Source of the DNA: Siphonodentalium dalli
Lineage: Eukaryota; Mollusca; Scaphopoda; Gadilida; Siphonodentaliidae
DNA: 64,000 nucleotides
Direction of reading: 5' to 3'
Assembly (NCBI GenBank): GCA_032622095.1
Contig: CP136068.1
Coordinates: forward strand, 8,845,314-8,909,313
The number at the start of each line of letters is the position of its first letter. Position 1 is the stretch's first letter. The notes beneath the pieces were generated by a model. The model worked only from the letters and a program-made list of their open reading frames with translations, had not been told where the DNA came from and did no database searches. The translations under genes and the position numbers were made by a program. Shown one piece after another: positions 60,545 to 64,000 of the stretch.

Positions 60545-62690
60545 TGAAATAAATGTTTACATAATTGTCTTCTGCTTACGAGATTAATCACTTTGTTTAC
60601 TATCTACGTAATTCGATCTGCACTCGAAAAACCTCCTGATTACGTTGCAAAATTTCGCGCCATGTCGTGTGACGTCACTATCCAATATATGTTTCAGTTG
60701 GTCTCATCTATACTCATCAGTCGAACATTAATAAAACTTTCCTCCCTTCGTGTTAATAATTCGCTTCGTTGCGATGAATAATGTGGCAATCAATTGTTGT
60801 TGTTGGTTCATATAGTCTCTGAGTCGTAGATAAGGTAAATAAGGTAACCATATTTCCATTATTTGAAAGTCTGTTGAGTACGAAGTAATGTTACGGATGG
60901 CAGATTAGCCGGAATGCGAAAATACAAATTGTTGTTGTAATTCTTGGAAGTTTTCAAGCAAATGTATCAGATACATGTTACATGATATGCATACTAGTCC
61001 AACATACTCATTTAAGTTATTGTATGGTCACTAGTCAATGAGTGGCTTGGATTTACGCCCCGTATCAACATATTTTTTTAACACGATCGTGTTTGCCACG
61101 TTTTGCCCAATCCATTATACGTCAATTAATTGGATTACATCTTGTACACGAAAATTTGTAATTTAATTTCTGGCTCTAGCCATAAATTAAATTTATATCT
61201 AATTATTAACTTTGGTTTTAAAATGATCTATTAACCTGAACGTTTACATAATACATCTTCGACTCAAATTACTCATTGTTCTATATGTTATCGATACTAG
61301 ATCGTTGTTATTAACTGGAATTTATTGCAAATGGCGTACATTACCCTTTTAAGAAGTGTATTTCATATTCGATGACACTGTCTTCATATAAATCACACAG
61401 CCATTGTGGTAAAGAGATGTTCTTCTGTGCCTATGTATTTAATACTCTTTTCAATAGCAAGGGAATGACTAGTTACTCTCAGTTGCGTAAGTATTGTACG
61501 GTCAGTTTTTGGAAGCTGTATGGATAATGTAGGGTTCTAACTCGAAATTTCGTTTGAAACGCCTATATGTTATTTGTGTGTTTTTCTAGATTGCGAATAG
61601 CTATCAATCATACTGACTAGATAATCTTCAACACGATTGGTCTGGAGCTGTCGTTTGAATGAAATGAGACTACACAGAAGAACCCTAATACTCGCACCTC
61701 TGTTTACAGTAAACCCATTTAACCAGTTGTTTTCAGCTAAGTTGTTCAAATATGATACGTATGTACCTCTGAATTGGCAAATATGAATTTAAAGCGACAT
61801 CGTGGCTGCGCTTCAAAAGACCTAATAATGTTCACTTTTGAATTTTCCCGGTATCGTAATAGGTCGATAAATACCTGAACTACCTTTCGAATGCTGATCA
61901 AAACAATTTAACCGGCACAATCGAAACCATCTCAAATTTGTCGGAAAATTGTGTAAGCAAAACCCATATTTTCAGCTCTATATCGACGAATTTGTTCGGA
62001 AATCTTCCGCGTGTATGTTTTGAAACACTTCGTACCAAATGATATCCGTTTGATTATCAAACAACTGGTCTTTGGGTGAATAATTGTTCTAAATATTTGA
62101 ACGTTTAGGGCACACATGTGGTAAAATAATAACAAAAATATAATTATCGCGTCTTCGATAACTGCTTTCATTTCATTGCCGAACGACCTCTTATGATACC
62201 AAGTGGTTTAAGCCGTTCTGTATTAAATACTCATTGACGCGTAGTTCTCTTAGGGAATGTTCAGATAATAATTTCAATAATTATATTATATTATTATATT
62301 TTCTTCAATTGATTCATCAACTTAGTATCTGAACATTTCCCACCAATGAATATCAATAATTCTGCTCTTGTAGTATCTGTTTTCCTATATGTCATCTGCT
62401 ATTGTTATATGAACACCCCTCTAAATGAATAATATACTATGTATTCTTGTAATCAATTCAGTACAGGAAGGGTTAGCAGCTTATGCTGCTGAACTGTATC
62501 GTTGCAGCATGCAGAATGAAGATTGTTTAATGATATATTTGTTTTCTTGAATTGATTCATCAGGACCATTAGTCCAGGAGATATTGGTAAACCTCTGCAC
62601 CCCCCCCCCCCAGGACTCAACTTCACCCCACTAATTTTCTTTCTTAAGGTCTCCTCTAATTTTTTTCACTTGTTAACAAGAAAAAAAAAG
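60545..62690. other. Upstream of the peptide gene; unassigned
   Basis: It should contain the promoter and untranslated first exon of the peptide gene, but no donor or TATA box could be picked with confidence. A 12-base C run lies at about 62600. gaacatttcccaccaatgaa at about 62331 recalls the 47.6-kb unit. Confidence 0.4.
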
Positions 62691-62699
62691 TGGCCGCAG

Positions 62700-63800
62700 A
62701 GACTCCAGACAAGATGGCGTCCATCATGGCGGCCATTTTTTTTATATGCACCAGGTCTCTTTGATCGCCGTTATAGTAAAGATGATGTCACATGCGGTCT
62801 TGTTTTCCGTTCGATTCGTTATGGCAATATACAACCCTTACAAATTAGCCAAAAATCCGACACAAAAATCCAATATGGCGGCCAAGATGGCCGCCGAAAT
62901 GTGAAAATTTGCTATTTTTCGGACATTTCACCACCTTTCGTTTGTCTCTGTGGGAAAATATTGGCACCTTGGCGCGATTTTATACATGTATCGTCTAGAG
63001 GAGTCATTGGCGAACACACAGGGACCATAATATACATTCCTTGACGGATATTTTTGTCCGATATCACGTTTTCCCAAATGCCGGTATAATCCGGTCAAAG
63101 CCAAAACGACGCTAATAACGCAATGTCTGTTTCGAATCAATGAGTGTTATTGCTTTTATTACTCCAGCCATGATTATATATGTGCAGGAGATACTCGAGC
63201 TAGGATTCCTCTTATACCTGAGTTGAGGAATATTCACCCAAATCCAAGATGGCGGCCAAAATGGCCACCAGAAATAGAAAAATCGCCGAAAATCGCTGAT
63301 TTTACATCAGTAAACGTTATTGTCACGACAACTCAACACCTGCTTACTATTGTGAGTTGGGAACACTTAGTCGAATAACTGTCCTTATGTTGCATCCAAA
63401 TAAAAGTCCCCCAAAGTCCAAAATGGCGCCCACAATGGCGGACAAATTTTGAAAAATCACCGAAATTCCCTCATGTTCACATAATTGGGCATTATTGCCG
63501 AGAAAACTCCACACATGCTGACAGTTAAGTTGTAAATACTGAGATGAAGTAATTACCTTGCATCTGATGAAGGAAATTGTTTTCCAAATCCAAGATGGCG
63601 GCCAAAATGGCGTCCGAACTTTGAAAACAAGCTTACATTCCTTTACTTTCTTACTATGGGCGTTATTGTTACGCGAATTCTACCCATATGGAACATTGAT
63701 ATGAAGTATTCATATGGAACATTGATATGAAGTATTCATTTGAGTTTGCCCAACTCTCACAATCAAGATGACTGCCAAGCTGGCGGCCAGAAATGGAAAA
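62700..63800. repeat. Tandem array of about 174-bp units with ATGGCGGCC motifs
   Basis: aatccaagatggcggccaaa and close variants occur at about 62711, 62872, 63244, 63416, 63590 and 63765. The last four are 172-175 bases apart. Each motif is double (a second ATGGC(G/C)-word follows within 15 bases). The unit also shares a ttattg(t/c)(c/t)-cg-a-aactc block. Confidence 0.75.
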
Positions 63801-64000
63801 GAAGTCGAAATTGCCACATACTAATTTCAACTTTTTGTCATAATATCAATATGTATGGATTGGTCGAAACGGTACATAGGCCATCTATTAGTTCCAATAT
63901 AGGTCATCGCCTTCTGGAAGGATGAAAACCCACAATAATCGCGATGTGGCATTTCGAAATCCATTTTCCACTAAGCGCCCATAATGACCGTAACCGTATA

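Overview
This is a gene-poor, AT-rich stretch of animal nuclear DNA. It has intron-type splice signals, no operons, many palindromic and foldback repeats, LINE remnants, and long runs with no coding signal. Frequent tacatgta/acatgtac words, a Golgi GT31 glycosyltransferase and the repeat types suggest a marine invertebrate, most likely a lophotrochozoan such as a mollusc. The taxon is an inference.

Only two genes are well supported. At 7295-8284 (+) a single coding exon encodes a complete 329-residue type II membrane beta-1,3-glycosyltransferase (GT31), preceded by a 5'UTR splice acceptor. At 60519-57707 (-) two exons encode a secreted multicopy peptide precursor. Its parts are a signal-peptide exon, a phase-0 intron of 2.3 kb, and an exon with three 37-39-residue repeats, each starting Gln-Ile-Gly-Gly right after a Lys-Arg processing site. 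A third partial gene is a signal-peptide exon at 35351-35476 (+) ending in a consensus donor; its second exon was not found. A possible terminal exon of unknown function lies at 55796-56002 (+).

The rest is mostly mobile and repetitive DNA. 0-7 kb: small palindromic elements and a tandem triplication of about 0.7-0.9 kb units. 10-13 kb: two tandem duplications. 15.7-16.3 kb: inverted repeats. 17 kb: a LINE remnant and a 56-bp minisatellite. 18.2-20.8 kb: an element with 3-bp duplicated flanks, containing a 1.08-kb near-perfect palindrome whose arms each end in a further 160-bp hairpin; related single units lie at 22.2 kb and 29.9 kb. 23-24.5 kb: two 16-bp minisatellites in opposite orientation. 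24.5-27 kb: a long degenerate element ending in (ACAG)n. 31.3-34.7 kb: a 3.4-kb foldback whose loop is a degenerate satellite. 36.7-41.5 kb: tandem arrays and a reverse transcriptase remnant. 43.5-45.1 kb: a Harbinger-like element with perfect 42-bp terminal repeats carrying a 62-bp x 12 minisatellite and a perfect 76-bp palindrome. 47.6-51.2 kb: a tandem duplication in which one copy holds a 332-bp MITE and the others keep the empty site. 62.7-63.8 kb: an array of about 174-bp units each holding ATGGCGGCC-type motifs.

The two genes share no visible pathway beyond both entering the secretory route. All alignments were made by eye, so repeat edges and identities are approximate unless stated as exact.
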